DNA of 64,000 nucleotides, taken from the NCBI GenBank assembly GCA_027422505.1, contig JAPQWV010000017.1:16927501-16991500 (forward strand). Direction: 5' to 3'. The first letter of the stretch is position 1; each line of letters starts with the position of its first letter. Under the pieces are notes generated by a model. It was not told where the DNA came from. It worked only from the letters and a program-made list of their open reading frames with translations, and made no database searches. The position numbers and the translations under genes were made by a program. The stretch comes from Craterostigma plantagineum. Its lineage: Eukaryota > Streptophyta > Magnoliopsida > Lamiales > Linderniaceae. This document shows positions 10,981-21,572 of the stretch, piece by piece.

Positions 10981-12030
10981 ATACATAAAATTAATACTCC
11001 CTCTGTTTAAAACTCGCTTTAGATTTTTTTTTTGTTTATTAAAAAAGAAGTTGTTTTCCTTTTACAATAAAAAAGTAATAAATATTTCCAATTTTACCCT
11101 TGATTTAAATAAAAGAACAAAATCTCACCCCAAAAACTATTAAATATGATCAAACAATGAAGAAGGGTATAACATGTATTTTACTCATTTCTTAATAGGT
11201 GTGCATTTCCCTTAAACGGCCTAGTTTTAGAAACTGAAAGAGGATAAGCTAAGATAACGTAATTATGTGTTATAAAAGAATTTATCCGGAGAAGTGATAT
11301 CTCTAACATTATATATTTTATGAAAGATAATAACAAATGGGTATTTCTGCTGGCAACTTCCCCTTAATTCTATTTCCGCCCCTCAATTAATATATGTCTA
11401 CTTATTAATATGTATAGTAAAACATTATATGCTATGTTAATTAATTATTTTGTCCACTTTTTCTTGCTTTCAATGTGCTGACACTCGAGATGTTCATGGA
11501 AGAATTCTTCAATATATCCCCTAATAGATATTTAAAACCATATTAGATTCTATTCTTTTTCAATTATTTTGTCTAATTTTCATAAAGAAATTTATTTGCT
11601 AAAACTCATTTAAGATTTCGAATCAGGCCCCAACGTAACGCCCCGGTTCCGATCTTTGTTCCAAACAGTTTATCCGTAGATTTTATGATATAATTCTTCG
11701 TTAAGAAGTTAAATAAATGATGGAAAATAATATTTTTTTAGGCAAGGAGGTGTAAATGGCGAGGGTCAAGGAGATGTAAATAGTAGGACCCATCGACTGT
11801 CGTGAACGGTATAAGACACGGTATTACCAGCTATGATCATGGAGCCAATGGTAGACTTTTGCAGTTAGTACGGCTTATTTCTCTTTGAATTTGTTGGTTT
11901 ATATTTGTGGAAGAAATTAACTTTAAGATATAAATAAAATAAATTTACATTTCTAATTATGCATGGTATAACTTTTCTACATATGATTCTTGATTCAGGG
12001 GTTCACTGTTCTAGATATCATATTTATTAC
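10981..12030. other. AT-rich non-coding gap
   Basis: No supported gene. TACTCCCTCTGTTTAAAAC near 10997 resembles a Stowaway-type end, but no partner end was found. Confidence 0.4.
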
Positions 12031-12124
12031 AATATTTGACTCGTAAAACGCTTTCCGAGTTCGTAGCAGGAGAGAAGGAAAGCATCTTAGAATCTGACAA
12101 GATGAGCCAACCGAAATTCGAGTC

Positions 12125-12379
12125 GACAATAAGTCAGCGATCGAGTTGGCGAAAAATCCAGTTCATCACGAGAGAAGCAAGCACATTGATGCACGTTTTC
12201 ATTTTATTAGGGAACACGTAAAAAATGGAGAAGTGAAGATGGTCCACGTAGCGAGCTTGGAGCAGGTGGCAGATATTTTCACGAAGCCGTTACCAACAGG
12301 TACATTTGAAAATGTGAAGCGAATGCTCGGAATGAAAGATCGGACTGCTTTGAGCTTAAGGGAGGAATTTGTTGAATAA
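12125..12379 (+). pseudogene. Copia RNase H C-terminus (3' end of pol)
   Basis: The frame reads DNKSAIELAKNPVHHERSKH and continues through HFIREHVKNGEVKMVHV to [20 protein letters not shown], the conserved Copia RNase H end (catalytic Asp of DNKSAI, HHERSKHID, then DIFTKPL). It stops just as an LTR-like sequence begins. Upstream of 12125 the reading frame is lost, and the sequence shows no further clear pol similarity, so this is a 5'-truncated element. Confidence 0.85.
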
Positions 12380-12685
12380 GCTCAACGCAAAATGAAAAAA
12401 AATAAAAAATCAGAAAAATAAAAAAAGCCGCAAGATATCTTTGAGAGCCAAGAAAATCTGAGGAAGAATACAAAGAAGACAATTAATTTCAATGGGACGA
12501 TTTTTAGGAAGAAAGATCTAAAGAAGAAGACAAAGGAGATCAAATACTTAGACTGCAAAAGGCTGCTAAGGTGCTTAGCCATATTTAATCCTTGACTTAT
12601 CATTTATGTGAATTGTTCTTTGGCTTGTAGTAGTTTGTGTAATATTATAAATAGCCTTGCATGGTTGTAAGACAACGATTTGCTC
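12370..12685 (+). repeat. Truncated Copia 3' LTR
   Basis: Immediately after the purine-rich TTAAGGGAGGAATT at 12356-12369 the sequence starts TGTTGAATAAGC, fitting a polypurine tract followed by an LTR start at the end of the pol remnant. The LTR carries TATAAATAGCC near 12644 as a promoter-like element. It is cut off near 12686, where hAT-type repeats begin; the remainder of the LTR was not found. Confidence 0.65.
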
Positions 12686-12910
12686 ACCCGGTTAAAACCG
12701 CCGGTTTACAAACCGGCGGTTAGAACCGCCGGTTTACAAACCGCCGGTTTACAAACCGCCGGTTACCGTTTGGGGGAACCTCCAAACCGCTAGAAACCGT
12801 CATAGATACGGTTTCGGTTTCTAAAATCCGGTTCCGGTTAACCGGAACCGCCGGTTACGGTTTGGACGGTTTCGGTTCCAAACCGCCGGTTTGGCGGTTT
12901 TTTTTTATCA
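12686..12910. repeat. hAT subterminal repeats (ACCGCCGGTTT clusters)
   Basis: Dense direct and inverted copies of ACCGCCGGTTTACAA, CCGGTTA and GGTTTCGGTT. Such clusters usually bind hAT transposase. They sit downstream of the transposase gene that runs leftwards from 14745, so they mark the 3' end of that transposon. Confidence 0.7.
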
Positions 12911-13320
12911 TACCCATGAACATGAAGTGGAGGTTGATTATCAATCTCTAGTTGTTCGCCTCGTTTTATATTGGCCCGTCGTTCATCTTAATTTTTGTCC
13001 GCCCGAGATACCTTTAAACACAAATAAATATAAAATTAGTTAGTAAACAATTAAGAAAAAGAAATATATTACTACTAAAAAAATAATAGGAAGTAGATTT
13101 GAATACGCATCTTTTTTAGACTCTTCGTGAGCTCGACAAATTGCAGACCTAATTTTTGAAAAATATATAATTATATGTTAGAAGAACAACTAAACATGAT
13201 TAGTATTTTATTTGTAATAGAACGGTGAAAGTAGGATAGAAAACTTATCTTTTTTTCGGACTTCTTTTCCGCATGTGGCATAGACACTTCTTCATCGCGT
13301 CGGTCTCGACTCTCGACAGC

Positions 13321-14745
13321 TCATTCACTTTCTGTATCATCCGCAAATTCGTCACTTGAATCCGTATCCAATTGATCTTGCGCTCGACGGTCGGCCCTCA
13401 CCCAATCATCGAGAAGGCATTGGTTTTCGACATTTTCAACCGTTAACCTCGAACGTCTTTCGCTCAAAGTATGCCCGCCCATACTAAATGCTTGTTCTAC
13501 TGCTACGGTCGAAACCGGGCATGCAAATATCTCTCTTGAAATTCTAGCCAATGTAGGATAAGTCGGCTTTCTTTTCGACCACCACTTAAGGATGTCAAAG
13601 CGAGTTTCCTCTTCTTCGCTATACTCGAACGTATTTGTCAAGTAATTGTCCAACTCGATATACGGGTTTTGCACCGATCTTGGACGCTTAGTTGCATTTA
13701 TGACATTATAGTATGAAGAAAGACCGGAAATGCGACTAAGACCACTTCCACCGGGGTAGGATTTCCGTCACTAGCCCTGCTACTACTTCTACTAGACACT
13801 TCGTGACCAATATCAATCTTATATTCTCTAAAAATGTGTCTTAGAGTTCTATAAGCTTTTTCCTTTATTGATATATGATAGTTAGATTCTACATTACCAA
13901 GCGAACTATAATATAAACTAAGTAAACTTTCCAAACCATCTAGTCGCATTTTTTATTCTAGTATTTTAGCTATAAGAAATAAATCGGGAATATCAAAAAA
14001 ATACTTTAGCCATTTAATCTTCATGCCCATTACGGCATTTCCTAAGTAAGGATCATCAAGATTAGCTTGTAAAATCAATGCGACTTTGACGCAATGATCT
14101 AAAGCCAAGTTTGATGTGGGATAATATACACCCGAAAGTTCATTTGTGGCCTCATGAAATACTTGTAATAAGTCGCATAGGCCTTTGCATCCATCCCATT
14201 GAGTCGGATGTAATTGTATACCGCATTCCGGATTTTGAGCATAAAAATCACAAAGCGAATTACGATAATGATCCACATAACATTTTATATGTGGAATTCC
14301 ACCTCGTTGACACATCTAACGGAATTTTTTTTGGTTGCATACCTATTCTTTTACAAAACACTTTCCATTTCTTTTGCAACGATGAGTGTCTACTTAAATA
14401 ACTAAGTGCGGTTTTAATTGGTAAAACATAATCTTTTAAAACATGCAAGCCATCTTGAACACCTAAGTTTAAAATATGACAAAAACATCTAACATGAAAA
14501 AAACGACCACCAAAAGACGGTTGACAATATTGAATTGAAGATTCTAAACTAGCCGTATTTGCACTAGCGTTATCAAATGAAACCGAGAAAACTTTTTGAG
14601 AAATCACATACTCTTGAAAAATAGTTCTTATATTTTGAGAAATATTTTGTGCCGTGTGTTCTTGATCGAATTCACGGTAAGCAATTAAAAGTTTTTGTAA
14701 AGTCCAAGAATCATCAATCCAATGGCATGTGACGCCCATATAATG
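13321..14745 (-). pseudogene. hAT transposase with dimerisation domain, 5'-truncated and frameshifted
   Basis: Four consecutive minus-strand frames (14260-14739, 13953-14315, 13698-13949, 13321-13674) give the order of a plant hAT transposase. They hold MGVTCHWIDDSWTLQKLLIAY, SFDNASANTASLES with the catalytic-type Asp, FHVRCFCHILNLGVQDGL, DVSTRWNSTYKML, and the C-terminal hATC dimerisation domain (FDILKWWSKRKPTYPTLARI and AVEQAFSMGGHTLSERRSRL). The N-terminal BED zinc finger and first part of the RNase H-like domain are missing: similarity ends near 14760. Frame breaks between segments make it non-functional. The related fragment at 9279-9430 comes from another copy. Confidence 0.88.
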
Positions 14746-14760
14746 ATGTGTTTGCCAATG

Positions 14761-15112
14761 AAAAGATAACTAATTGTAGGTGTGAGAGAACTTTCATACA
14801 TCTTCTATAGAAAGCAAAAAAAAAAAAGAAAAGGGCATCGTTTCTCTGAAAAGAAAAAAACCTCGTACACTCCAGCTCCACGACCAAACACTCACCAATC
14901 TAAATATTCCAAGTACCCACGGTCGATTCTTTCACAGCACATCTAAAAACAACAAGATGTCTGATGCTTAGCCTAATCAATTGCCATGGCTGAAAAGCTT
15001 GCCCAATGTTCGAGAGTTGAGATAAATATTGAATGATTCTATTCCACGAGATCATCCTATATCCATCAGTACTCAAGATCATGAGTCCTCTGCCCTTGTT
15101 CTCTATTTCTTT
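14761..15112. other. Gap between hAT and Athila
   Basis: No supported feature. A 60-codon minus-strand frame at 14900-15082 has no recognisable motif. Confidence 0.4.
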
Positions 15113-15776
15113 TGTTGGGTTTCCGTTAAATATGACTCGTGTATTCTGACTATTTATCTATCTATGAAAGTGTTTCTTCGCTTTAATATATCTATGTGTT
15201 AAAGTGAACGTGTGGAAAATTGTTTAGGGCGACAACTAAACAACGATTAGGCCGTTCGTAGATGATAGGACTCGAGTATAGGGCGACAGTAAATACTCGA
15301 TCATCGCCGTTAGTAATTATTGAATTTTAGATCCCCGCGAGTGTCTAGGGCGATAGCAAATTCTTGAGTGGTTAGGAAATTACTGCGATTTAGTCAAGAA
15401 TCACGTAGGAGCGATATTTTATTGTCTTAGACGATAGTACCTAGCGGGATTCGAATCCTGAGCACACTATTCTTATCTGAAAACACTCATACCAGTTTTA
15501 GTCGTGTTCTCTTAATCTCTGATTGCTTCATGATTGGTCTGTTAGGTTAGTTCGTAGTATAAACAATCTGCACACTTTATTTAGGCTAGACATCGAGTCA
15601 ATAGGCTGTTACTTGTAATCAAGTTTATCGTCGTGTTCGATACTCGTCTACTCACCTTACTACACTACAAACGATAGGTCCACTGTCTATCGCATGTTGG
15701 TGATAGTAATTACGTAATCGTTTTATTTATCACTTGTCGCACCTGCACTTTACATTAGTACACCGCGCGTCGATCA
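15113..15776 (+). repeat. 5' LTR of the Athila element
   Basis: The sequence begins TGTTGGGTTTCC and ends CGTCGATCA, followed 6 bases later by a tRNA-Asp-type primer-binding site. It contains three related AGGGCGACAR / AGGGCGATAG motifs (15227, 15279, 15348). The right edge is well fixed by the primer-binding site. The left edge is inferred from the TG only, because no matching 3' LTR was found in the window. Confidence 0.65.
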
Positions 15777-15782
15777 AGTTTT

Positions 15783-15799
15783 TGGCGCCGTTGCCAGGG
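15783..15799 (+). promoter_or_regulatory. Primer-binding site, tRNA-Asp type
   Basis: TGGCGCCGTTGCCAGGG is complementary, apart from one base, to the 3' end of plant tRNA-Asp, the usual primer of Athila-group Gypsy elements. It lies 6 bases after the LTR end. Confidence 0.85.
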
Positions 15800-15986
15800 A
15801 GTAGATTGATATTAGGAACACCGTAGTTCGGTACTTTAGCCACTTTTATTTGACGTTTTCTTAGTTTTTTGTTATTTGCCTTCTTTGCGTTTCTACGAAA
15901 TTATTAATTTCGTTATTTCTTCGAGATATCTATTTGTTTCTTCGCTAATTTTATTTTTGCTTATTGAAGGTACGATTCAGCAGTGA

Positions 15987-16962
15987 ATGACCCGAAGCCA
16001 TCCATCGGGTCCTATTGTTGACGGAGATCCAAATTTCGGACGTAGGGTACGAAGGCAGCTCAGATACGATTCCGAAGTCATGACCAGTAACTCGCAAGAA
16101 GCTCTAGTTAGTTACTCAGAGGACAGGTGTCAAGAGTCGGCAGAAAATTCCCGAGAGAAGACGTCCGTAGATAGACCAGAGACGGAAGTCAGGATGGCGG
16201 ATCACAGAGTGCGTGTCCACGAGGAGGAGCAATTACTACAAGATCTGCTCAAGATGCCGCACTAGGCGGTACAGAGTCAGTGATTGTTATTCCGATCGAG
16301 AATAACAACTTCGAGCTGAAGCATTCTTGGCTTCAGATGATTTTCCAGACGGCCCTGTTTGAGGGGAATCTAGACGACGATCCCTACTCACACCTGAAGG
16401 CCTTTCTGACGGTGACTAACACCAGCAAGATCAACGTGGTCACGGGCGATGCAATCAAAATGATGCTATTCCCATTCTCGCTGAAGTTTAGAGCGAAGGA
16501 TTGGCTTGAGATATTGCCACCCCGGTCGATCACCACGTGGGAGGAGCTGGGAGCCGCATTCATTGCCCACTAGTTTCCATTATCAAAGTGCTAAGGCTAA
16601 AGACGGAGATATCACTCTTCCACTAGAAGGACTCAGAAAATCTCTATGAGGTATGAGAGCGATACAAGTCGCTACTGAAGAAATGCCCCAGCACGGAATG
16701 TCGAAGGCAGCCCAGATCAACCGATTCTATGAGGGGCTGAGTGATCAGACTGTTCACATGTTAGATGGAGCCACAGGAGGAGGGCTCGTGAAGCTCAGTA
16801 CGACCGATGCTTGGAGCCTGATTGAGGATTACTCGAGGAACAGTTTCATGAGGGGAAATACGAGGATTAAGACTCCAGGCGTGTTCGGAGTGAACGAGGA
16901 GACGGCCACGACGGGGAAATTCGAGGCACTCCAACAACAAATCGCGGCGACGATCTCAGGCG
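15987..16962 (+). pseudogene. Athila (Ty3/Gypsy) gag, cut by Copia-1
   Basis: The frames encode an Athila-type gag: IVIPIENNNFELKHSWLQMI, then FPFSLKFRAKDWLEILPPRS with SITTWEELGAAF, then the INRFYEGLSDQTVHMLDGAT stretch, in changing frames. A TAG at 16571-16573 interrupts the segment after AAFIAH where a coding codon is expected; further breaks follow near 16640. The homology ends at 16962, where the Copia-1 LTR begins. The part from about 16425 onward is present again on the other side of Copia-1 (30903-31437) and a third time at 46711-47237. Confidence 0.85.
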
Positions 16963-17260
16963 TGTTAGGATATTTATAGATTGTGTCAATAGTTTAAGTC
17001 TTGGGTTTAATATAGTAATCATCTTTGTAGCTTGGGCTTTGGACTAGAATGTAATTATTTAAATTTTTAGTGTGTGGGCCTTAATATACCTAGGGTTAAC
17101 GTGGTATATAAGGTTTTACCAACACAATTTGAAAGAAAATCAAAGATCAAAAGGCTTATCCTATTTTTCACACAATACACACACTTGAAGGTGAGAACCT
17201 CTCCCTTTTCATTCCATTAAAGCCTCTTTGATTCCTCGTTGGGTGCAATCGGGACCAACA
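16963..17260 (+). repeat. Copia-1 5' LTR
   Basis: TGTTAGGATATT...GGGACCAACA. A TATA box, GGTATATAAGG, lies near 17104 and fits a transcription start about 30 bases downstream. Close copies of this LTR are at 30603-30900 and 46411-46708. Confidence 0.92.
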
Positions 17261-17262
17261 AG

Positions 17263-17274
17263 TGGTCTCAGAGC
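17263..17274 (+). promoter_or_regulatory. Copia-1 primer-binding site (initiator tRNA-Met type)
   Basis: TGGTCTCAGAGC starts 2 bases after the LTR; the common Copia site is TGGTATCAGAGC, so there is one mismatch to the initiator-Met tRNA 3' end. Confidence 0.85.
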
Positions 17275-18678
17275 AAACGTGGATCGATCTGCATTGATTT
17301 GATTCCAGTTTTGTTCGATTCCGAGAAAGATCAAAGGTGTCTTGGGCAAAAATCACTTTCGGGCATTTTGAACTCATTTTGGGGTTTTAATGCTTCGTTT
17401 TTGTGTTTAAAACCTTTCCCCATATCGATTCTATGCCTAAAATGTTTTTAGAACACTTTTGGATCAGTTTTAACGAGTTTTGAGCAAGATCGAAGCAAAA
17501 ATTCTTCAGAAAAGGACATCTCGGCCATTCTCTGTTTTTGGTCAATTTGATCTGTTTTTTGTTGTTTTTAGCCCACAAATCGGTCGATTATATGTTTAGG
17601 GAAAAATTTCTGAAGTTTAGGATCAAGTTTGAGCGATTTTGGTTGAGATTTGAGCAAGAACTGGACGATTTTCTGGCAAAACGCATGATAGCAATGGAAC
17701 AGTGGAAGCTCGTTCTTGACCGCGAAAATTTTTGCTTAATCGTTCAAGTCCGCGAAATTTTCACATCTGCGAAGTTTGATTCCGAGAATTTACCTAGAAC
17801 CGCGAAAATTTCACTTTCACTGCATTTTTTTTCGCATCGGCCTATCTTCAAATCCGAGCAACTTTATATACGAGAAACTTTATATACGAGAAATTTCTTT
17901 CCGAGAATGATCTAAACCGCGAAATTACCTCTGTGTAACTTCATCTTTTCTCAACTGCTCACTTTCAAAACCTGAGAAATATTACTAAGTCGAGAAATTT
18001 TCAACCAAGAACTTTTCGAAATTCTTTATCCGAGAAAGTTTCAGACAAGGAAGTTTCTTTCCTACGAGAAATTTTTTAAATCACGATTTCTTCCGCGATA
18101 CTTCTTCCAACATGAAGATTTCTTCTCAAACATGAAAATTCTCAAAACTAAGAATCTTTCTCACATGCGAAATTTTAAAATCCGAGAAATTTTCAACTGA
18201 GAATTTTTCTTCCGAGAATTTCTCTTTAAAATTCACAAACACCGAAATTTCTCAACACATAATTTCTTGGATAATTCTTCATATAATCACGTCCCTTCAA
18301 ACTGCGAATTTTTTTTCTCTCCCTGACGTGTTAAGTTTGTTTTTCGTGTTAAAAATTTTCTCGGGGTAAATTTTTCTCAACTTATTTAAGATTTGATCCT
18401 TACACTTTAGTCCCATCACCCTAGACCACTTTTGACATAATTTTTTTTTCTTTCTCGCCTCAAATCTCGTTTTTAAATTTCTAGAACTTCTCCAAAGTTC
18501 AAGATATACTTTCCCTTCATACATTATCGACCATCACACACGCTCACTTAGTTCTAAGAAATTCTTTAAACGATTTTTCACAAACTCTACTCGTTAAACT
18601 CATCTTTCTCATCTCGTTCGTCACTAACTCTCTTATCTATACAAGATCAAAACCACGGACGATTCGGCAGCACCAACC
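17275..18678 (+). other. Copia-1 leader with GCGAAATTT / CGAGAAATTT degenerate repeats
   Basis: A 1.4-kb stretch without a supported gene between the primer-binding site and gag. From about 17580 to 18360 it is filled with scattered variants of CGCGAAAATTT, CCGAGAAATTT and GAGAATTT on one strand. The same motif family fills 25640-26680 after pol. Open frames here are by-products of this composition. Confidence 0.7.
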
Positions 18679-20412
18679 ATGTCTGCCACAAATGACATCT
18701 CAACAATGGGCTCCGACACCAGACCCCCGATGCTGCGACAAGGCGATTACAGCATATGGACAAACAGGTTCCTCACGTTCATCAGGAACAAAGGCGCCCC
18801 ACTCTCTCAATACCTATTGGACTCCATCTTCAACGGTCCAGCACAGTTCTGGACAATCATTCCTGCTCAACCAAACGCAAACCCTCCCATGGATGAACGT
18901 CGCACTCCAAAAGGCCCCATTAATGAGGATGAAGAGGCTCGCCTTCAGGCCGATGAGACTGCCAAAGGATACCTCTTCCAGGCTATGGGCAACGAAGTCT
19001 ATGCTCACATCGAGTGCTGCACAACTGCCAAGGAAATATGGGATGAACTCGTAGAAATTATGGCAGGCACAACTGAGAGTGCTCAGGGGAGGAAATCAGC
19101 ATGTCTCTCGCAGTATGAACATTTCCAAGCCTATGAAGGAGAGGAGCTGCGTGACACGTACCTTCGATACTTGAAGGTCATCAATGAACTCAAGAAAGCC
19201 AAGATCTCTAGGGACAAGTTCGATATCAACAACCGCTTCCTTGGTAGCCTCAAACCACATTGGGGCAATGCAACCGTGATGATGATTCAGAGTAAGGACC
19301 TCTCCAACACTTCCATCGATGCCCTCTACAACAGCCTGTCAGCCTATGCTCCTTACGTGCAACCTCAGTCCACCAACACTCGAGTCGACCCGCTGGCCCT
19401 CCTCTCGAACAAGACTACCGAGCGATCCTCCACCTCTAAGCCCAAACAGAACAAAGGGAAGCTACCAGTTGTTGTATCTGACACCTCTTCAGGATCCGAA
19501 GCTGATACAGAATCTGATGAAGATGTTCGTGATCTACGTAAGCAACTGGCAATGCTCACAAAGATGGTCTCAAAGAAGATCGGGAAAAAGTCCTCATCCT
19601 CCTCCAATCGTCAAAGAACCTTTAGCGGCACCAAAAAGACTACCCCTACGGAGGAAGCTAAGCCGATAAAGAAAGAAGAGGAATCCGCACCTCAAAAGTC
19701 TGTGAAGTGCTTTCGGTGTGGAAAGCTGGGCCACTTTGCCAAGGAATGCCGCGCCCCACGCGTGAAGGATTCTGGCTATTACGACCGTAAGGCCAGAATG
19801 ACCCGCAAAATGGAAAGTGGGAAAGTTCTTCTCACCGAAGAAGCTGAATGGGTGAACGACACTTCAGAAGACGAGGAGCCTAAGGATGAAGATTGCTGCA
19901 TGGCAAGGCTGGTAGAACATGACGAGGACGAGGAGATGGTCAACACCGGTGAGAATGCGGCTAAGACGCCTACTAATCACCGGCAAACCATTAAGAAACC
20001 CACCGTAGACGCTAGGGATTATGATGAACTTAAGCTAAAATTTGAAAACAACTATGCCTTACTTAGTTTAAAAGTAGAAGAGCTCGCCTGTGCAAACGAA
20101 CGTCTAATGGCCTCTGAAGCATTAGTCAAACGTCTGCAAAGCAAGAATAAACAAAGTGAGACTAGGGTTAAGGAAACCGCACTGGCCATCAGTTCATGCG
20201 AAACATCTCGTCTTCTGACGGCATCCCAATACGAACTGCTTACAAAGGAAAGAGTTAGGCTATACCGGAAGGTGAAAGAACTCGAAGAGCAACTTCACCT
20301 TAGAAACGAAAACTCACGCATCTTATGCCTATTGAACCAACCAGTTGAAACAGAATTCTACAACGCTCGGGGGGAATCGGCCAGGCTAGCAATTGCATAT
20401 CAAAACCACTAA
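18679..20412 (+). CDS. Copia-1 gag (UBN2-type, CCHC knuckle, C-terminal coiled coil)
   Basis: 577 codons from an ATG that follows the leader. Residues about 15-230 form the Copia gag core (RPPMLRQGDYSIWTNRFLTF, LQADETAKGYLFQAMGNEVY, AKEIWDELVEIMAGT, LKKAKISRDKFDINNRFLGS). Residues 344-357 are a zinc knuckle, CFRCGKLGHFAKEC (CX2CX4HX4C). The rest is acidic, then heptad-rich (residues about 450-545), predicted to be coiled coil. Gag should assemble the cytoplasmic particle and bind element RNA. This frame is uninterrupted to the TAA at 20410-20412; the original protein probably extended further, since gag-like coding sequence continues behind it in broken frames. Confidence 0.85.
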   Translation: MSATNDISTMGSDTRPPMLRQGDYSIWTNRFLTFIRNKGAPLSQYLLDSIFNGPAQFWTIIPAQPNANPPMDERRTPKGPINEDEEARLQADETAKGYLFQAMGNEVYAHIECCTTAKEIWDELVEIMAGTTESAQGRKSACLSQYEHFQAYEGEELRDTYLRYLKVINELKKAKISRDKFDINNRFLGSLKPHWGNATVMMIQSKDLSNTSIDALYNSLSAYAPYVQPQSTNTRVDPLALLSNKTTERSSTSKPKQNKGKLPVVVSDTSSGSEADTESDEDVRDLRKQLAMLTKMVSKKIGKKSSSSSNRQRTFSGTKKTTPTEEAKPIKKEEESAPQKSVKCFRCGKLGHFAKECRAPRVKDSGYYDRKARMTRKMESGKVLLTEEAEWVNDTSEDEEPKDEDCCMARLVEHDEDEEMVNTGENAAKTPTNHRQTIKKPTVDARDYDELKLKFENNYALLSLKVEELACANERLMASEALVKRLQSKNKQSETRVKETALAISSCETSRLLTASQYELLTKERVRLYRKVKELEEQLHLRNENSRILCLLNQPVETEFYNARGESARLAIAYQNH

Positions 20413-21572
20413 CAGTTAAAAGGTATAACATGTGTAACACTACGTTACTGCAAACAAGAAATGGTGCTCCCTCGCAACTTAGGCCATTTGTGAGATCATC
20501 CTCCATTGTTATCTCGGAAGAAAAGAGGGTACAGAACATTCATTGGGCGGATCGCGTATGACTACACAGAAATGAATGCTAGGGATAAGACTAAGATACC
20601 TTCACTTTCGGAGGATGTCGAAACTCCACTCCCAACCAAGAACAGGAAATTGCTTTCCAAGAAGCGATCCCTTGCACCTATATCCCAGAGAAACTTCTGC
20701 TCATAGCTGAACTAGAACGAACACTAGAATTAGAGCGGAAGACCTTCGCAAAGGAGCGAGATGAACTACTTAGCAAAATCTCTACACTAGAACAATTTCA
20801 CAGTACAAACAATCCCTCTACATCAAGTCAAGTACCCGATTCTCAAACATGTAAATGTAAGAGGACGGCGAAGATGACTCCTGAAGCTGAAACTTGTTCA
20901 AACACTAACTCTCGTACTCCTATGGATACAGGGAATGTGAGTTCGACGTCTCCAGAAGGGAGTTCATTTGAAGTAAAGGAGGACCCGCTCTTCGATGACA
21001 AGAAGAAAAGACCATCCTATATTTGTCTTTCCAATCTATGTACTGATTCCCAACATCTTAAGGACGTAGACAATTATTCTGCCAAAACTTATCTTTCCTT
21101 TGCCAAACTAATGTCTATGTGTTGCTGCAATGACTTTATTCTTCCACGCTTTCATGAATATGAGGCACACTAACACGCAACACCCCGACCAAAAAGGCAA
21201 ACCTCCTCTACGACGCCCTTGCATTCTCCCAGTTCATCTACGCCCACGGTTAAGCGAAAACACCATCCAACGCTGAATACAAAGTCACCTACTGCTCGCA
21301 AGCAGAAGACGACTAAAACCAAAAGGCGACAACAACAACCAAAACCTTCACGTCAATTCACGAATAAGACAACGTATATGCAAGCGCAAGTTAGGCAAAT
21401 ATGGGTTAGAAAAACCATAATCCCACCTCCTCAAACAAATCACAAAGGGAAAGCTAAATTAGATCCAACACAACCTGATTTAGACCCCACATATCCCGTT
21501 AAGCGTATGAAAATTTTACTTGTATCACAAGATGGTCCCGTCCGTAAACGGGGACCCAACGTTTGCTGATGA
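20413..21572 (+). pseudogene. Copia-1 gag-pol junction, decayed coding sequence
   Basis: Frames 20506-20706, about 20700-21173 and 21219-21569 continue Copia-style coding sequence: a charged heptad segment (ELERTLELERKTFAKERDEL) and the Lys-rich TARKQKTTKTKRRQQQPKPS. They are separated by stops and frame changes. The last one is in the same frame as pol but ends in two consecutive TGA codons (21567-21572) directly before the protease. Sireviruses can have a stop between gag and pol; here the extra frame changes suggest decay. Confidence 0.6.

Noticed and set aside
10997..11020. Stowaway-like TACTCCCTCTGT end
   Set aside because: No matching inverted end or TA duplication found nearby.
14900..15082. 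60-residue minus-strand frame
   Set aside because: No motif, no context; too short to support.
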